From: an uncultured Prevotella sp.
GTDB lineage: Bacteria; Bacteroidota; Bacteroidia; Bacteroidales; Bacteroidaceae
DNA: 7,349 nucleotides
NCBI GenBank assembly: GCA_934281565.1
Contig: CAKQXI010000119.1
Span: 1 to 7,349, forward strand
Reading direction: 5' to 3'
The position numbers and the translations under genes were made by a program. The notes beneath the pieces are model-generated. The model saw nothing but the letters and a program-made list of their open reading frames with translations. It was not told the origin of the DNA and searched no databases. Positions 5,143 through 7,349 of the stretch are shown here, piece by piece; position 1 is the first letter of the stretch, and each line of letters opens with the position of its first letter.

Positions 5143-6324
5143 ATGAAAAAGATAATGCTTTTAGGCTCAGGCGAACTGGGCAAGGAATTTACTATCGCCG
5201 CAAAGCGAGCTGGGCAGTATGTCATCGCTTGCGACAAATATGACAATGCACCAGCCATGCAAGTTGCCGATGAGCGTGAAGTTTTCTCAATGCTCGATGG
5301 CAATGCCTTGACTGCTGCCGTTGAGAAACATCACCCAGACATCATTGTGCCTGAGATTGAGGCTATCCGTACTGAACGACTCTTTGATTTCGAGAAGCAA
5401 GGCATACAAGTTGTGCCATCGGCTCGTGCCGTCAACTACACGATGAACCGCCGTGCCATCCGTGACCTCGCTGCCAAGGAACTCGGATTGAGAACCGCCA
5501 AGTATTTCTATGCCAAGACCTTCGAGGAGTTCAAGAATGCTGCCGACGAGATTGGTTTCCCATGTGTCGTCAAACCATTGATGAGTTCCAGCGGACATGG
5601 GCAGAGTTACGTTCATAACGATGATGAGCTGAAAGAAGCATACAAGGAAGCCATGGAGGAAGGCCGTGGCGATGTGAAAGAAGTCATCATCGAGGAATTC
5701 ATCGACTTCGACAGTGAGTTTACGCTCCTTACCGTTACCCAGAAAGACGGCCCTACCCTCTTTTGTCCCCCTATCGGTCATGTGCAGAAAGGCGGTGACT
5801 ATCGTGAGAGTTGGCAACCATTCCATATCCCAGAGGAAGCCCTCAAACAAGCCGAGCATATCGCTGGCGAAGTAACCAAGGCTCTCACAGGTTATGGTCT
5901 GTGGGGTGTGGAGTTCTTCCTCAGTAAGCAAGGTGAGGTCATTTTCTCGGAGCTAAGTCCTCGCCCTCATGATACGGGTATGGTGACACTTGGTCATACA
6001 ACCAACCTCAGTGAGTTCGAGCTTCATCTTCGTGCAGTCCTTGGCTTGCCTATCGCTGGCATCCATCTGGAGCACTACGGATGTTCCGCCGTCATCCTCT
6101 CACCAAAGGAGAGCACCCTACCACTCGACTACAACTTGGTTGATGCCTTGAAAGAAGACCATACACGTATCCGTATCTTCGGCAAGCCAGAGGCTCACGT
6201 AGGTCGTCGCATGGGAGTGGTACTGTGTTATGACAAGATTGGTGCCGACCTCAATGCACTTCGTGACAAAGCCAAGCGATTGGCAAAGACCGTGCTGGGT
6301 ACTGACCCTTATATGAAAAAGTAA
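5143..6324 (+). CDS. purT: Formate-dependent phosphoribosylglycinamide formyltransferase (GAR transformylase 2)
   Basis: PurT makes formyl-GAR from GAR, formate and ATP, the third step of de novo purine synthesis, without folate. The protein has 393 residues (E. coli PurT 392) and ATP-grasp architecture. The N-terminal domain carries LLGSGELGKE (6-15), DKYDNAPAMQVAD (31-43) and VPEIEAI (69-75). The ATP-grasp core has PCVVKPLMSSSGHGQS (140-155), EEFIDFDSEFTLLTV (184-198) and GDYRESWQP (218-226). The metal/ATP site is in GVEFFL (255-260) and IFSELSPRPHDTGMVTLGH (267-285). The C-terminal domain has RIFGKPE (344-350) and RRMGVVLCYD (355-364). The start at 5143 matches the family N-terminus (MKKIMLLGSGELG). 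One oddity is His at 152 in the glycine-rich SSGxGQ loop, where E. coli has Lys. It is the third gene of the operon. Use of formate suits a fermentative anaerobe. Confidence 0.97.
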   Translation: MKKIMLLGSGELGKEFTIAAKRAGQYVIACDKYDNAPAMQVADEREVFSMLDGNALTAAVEKHHPDIIVPEIEAIRTERLFDFEKQGIQVVPSARAVNYTMNRRAIRDLAAKELGLRTAKYFYAKTFEEFKNAADEIGFPCVVKPLMSSSGHGQSYVHNDDELKEAYKEAMEEGRGDVKEVIIEEFIDFDSEFTLLTVTQKDGPTLFCPPIGHVQKGGDYRESWQPFHIPEEALKQAEHIAGEVTKALTGYGLWGVEFFLSKQGEVIFSELSPRPHDTGMVTLGHTTNLSEFELHLRAVLGLPIAGIHLEHYGCSAVILSPKESTLPLDYNLVDALKEDHTRIRIFGKPEAHVGRRMGVVLCYDKIGADLNALRDKAKRLAKTVLGTDPYMKK

Positions 6325-6380
6325 ATTCAGCTATGGATGCTGATGTTATCACGATGGAATGCTTTTGTTCTCAAATGGAG

Positions 6381-7349
6381 TTATTGGATTATCCAACCCA
6401 AGGTGCTGACCTTGTCCTTGATTTCAAAGTTCATTCCCACCTTGATAACTTGTTTTCCTCGTAAGGCAAAGGCATCGGCATAATGACGACTGTTGATTTG
6501 CTCCATCGCCTCGTTTGCGGTCTTGCCAAACTTCAGCTCCATCACATAGATATAATCTTCCGTCTCCATAGTGATGTCAGTCCTGCCTTTCGCCGTACGT
6601 TGCTCTACGAAGATACGATAATTGGTAAGCAAAGCAAAGACGATGTAAAGTAATTGCTGGTAATGTCCCTCATACTGAGTATTGGCGCAATAAGGCACGG
6701 TTTCCATGAATGTCTTGAACAAGTGCAAGGCATCATCTATCTCACCGTGCTTTATCATTACCGACATCTTGGCGATTGTGGTATTACCCATCGTGGTCTT
6801 TGCTGCCAAGTAATGAGGAAGAAGGCTGCGATATAACCCTACACGAATTTCCTTGTTAGGGAGGGCAAGTGTATAGAGTTCTGTTTCCTCATCATAGTCC
6901 TTGATAGTGATATACCCACTCTGATAGAGCAAGGGCATAATGGTGGTCATCGTTTCCGTAGCTGCATCAAAATCATCCCTGCCTGCCTCCATTCTCTCAC
7001 CCAAGTTGATTGGTGTGAAATTATACTTACGCATCATGTTTAGCAGATAGGTTGGAGTACCAGAGCCAAACCAATAGGAATTGAACTTGCCATCAATGAA
7101 ACAATTCAATAGGCTGAATGGGTTGAAAACATCTGGAGATGGCCAAGTGAAATGATAACCATCATAATATTCCTGCAACTTGGCGATGGTTTGTTCATGA
7201 GTCAATCCTAATTTTTCAGCAAGGCAATCTATATCTCCGCTCATCTGGGTCAATAATTCATCTTTTGTGATACCACAAATACCAGCATACGGTTCGTCCA
7301 TTGAGACATTCTTGATATTGTTCAACTCGCTGAAGATGCTAAGTTGAGA
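6381..7349 (-). CDS. AAA-ATPase-like / PD-(D/E)XK nuclease family protein, C-terminal part (5' end outside window)
   Basis: The frame is open to the window edge, so 322 C-terminal residues are visible and the N-terminal part, where this family has its AAA-ATPase-like domain with Walker A, is missing. The visible part begins in that domain: SIFSELNNIKNVS near the edge, GICGITKDEL, then QEYYDGYHFTWP (visible residues 59-70) and NPFSLLNCF, which are typical. The C-terminal nuclease-like domain (PDDEXK_9/DUF1703 type) has GRTD (Asp258) and YVMELKFG (Glu271, Lys273), followed by QINSRHYADAF and VGMNF, so the D-ExK catalytic set is intact. The family is widespread and multicopy in Bacteroidota; its biological role is not established, and both nuclease activity and a role in defence or DNA dynamics are only inferred. 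It is convergent with purT (56-bp gap). A TTG at 7325 could be read as a start, but homology continues upstream of it. Confidence 0.88.
   Translation of the reverse strand, partial: SQLSIFSELNNIKNVSMDEPYAGICGITKDELLTQMSGDIDCLAEKLGLTHEQTIAKLQEYYDGYHFTWPSPDVFNPFSLLNCFIDGKFNSYWFGSGTPTYLLNMMRKYNFTPINLGERMEAGRDDFDAATETMTTIMPLLYQSGYITIKDYDEETELYTLALPNKEIRVGLYRSLLPHYLAAKTTMGNTTIAKMSVMIKHGEIDDALHLFKTFMETVPYCANTQYEGHYQQLLYIVFALLTNYRIFVEQRTAKGRTDITMETEDYIYVMELKFGKTANEAMEQINSRHYADAFALRGKQVIKVGMNFEIKDKVSTLGWIIQ

Noticed and set aside
5287..5931. 214-residue open frame antisense to purT
   Set aside because: It lies wholly inside a certain purT gene on the other strand, shows no recognisable motif, and is explained by the codon bias of purT.
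6325..6396. Bidirectional terminator in the convergent gap
   Set aside because: Only a 5-bp stem (TTGGA/TCCAA, 6384..6396) inside the coding region was found, with no U-tract; not supported as a terminator.
6654..6836. Small plus-strand ORF antisense to the PD-(D/E)XK gene
   Set aside because: It overlaps a well-supported coding region on the minus strand and has no features of its own.

Overview
The window looks like chromosomal DNA from a Bacteroidales bacterium, most probably a Prevotella/Segatella-type gut or oral anaerobe. The evidence is the presence of Bacteroidota promoter elements (-7 box TAnnTTTG, in one case with a -33 TTTG), the absence of Shine-Dalgarno sequences before the genes, AT-rich gene junctions between moderately GC-balanced genes, a Bacteroidota-style S8 subtilase, and a gene of the AAA-ATPase-like/PD-(D/E)XK family that is abundant in this group. 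The genus call is inference from style, not from a marker gene.

Left part, read on the minus strand from about 3000 down to 1: a promoter, a short leader with a palindrome and a possible 11-codon leader ORF, a secreted S8 serine peptidase (1495..2913), a 148-bp junction built of heptanucleotide repeats, xseA (41..1345, exonuclease VII large subunit), and the first eight codons of xseB (1..25), cut by the window edge. XseA and XseB form one nuclease, so this is the xseAB operon with a peptidase gene upstream.

Middle and right part, plus strand: a second promoter, divergent from the first and carrying the same 12-bp core, drives a probable operon of a MATE efflux transporter (3079..4470), a cytidylate kinase-like protein of unknown substrate (4500..5123) and purT (5143..6324, formate-dependent GAR transformylase). 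Gaps in this operon are 29 and 19 bp. After a 56-bp convergent gap without a clear terminator comes the C-terminal 322 residues of an AAA-ATPase-like/PD-(D/E)XK protein on the minus strand (6381..7349), whose N-terminus lies outside the window.

Most genes are ordinary housekeeping or transport genes. No mobile element, CRISPR array, RNA gene or obvious defence island is visible. The most unusual structure is at the gene junctions: three separate junctions (S8/xseA, MATE/kinase, kinase/purT) are filled with degenerate 7-bp tandem repeats of three different sequence families. Two of them contain inverted copies able to fold into hairpins, and two supply the stop codon of the upstream gene.
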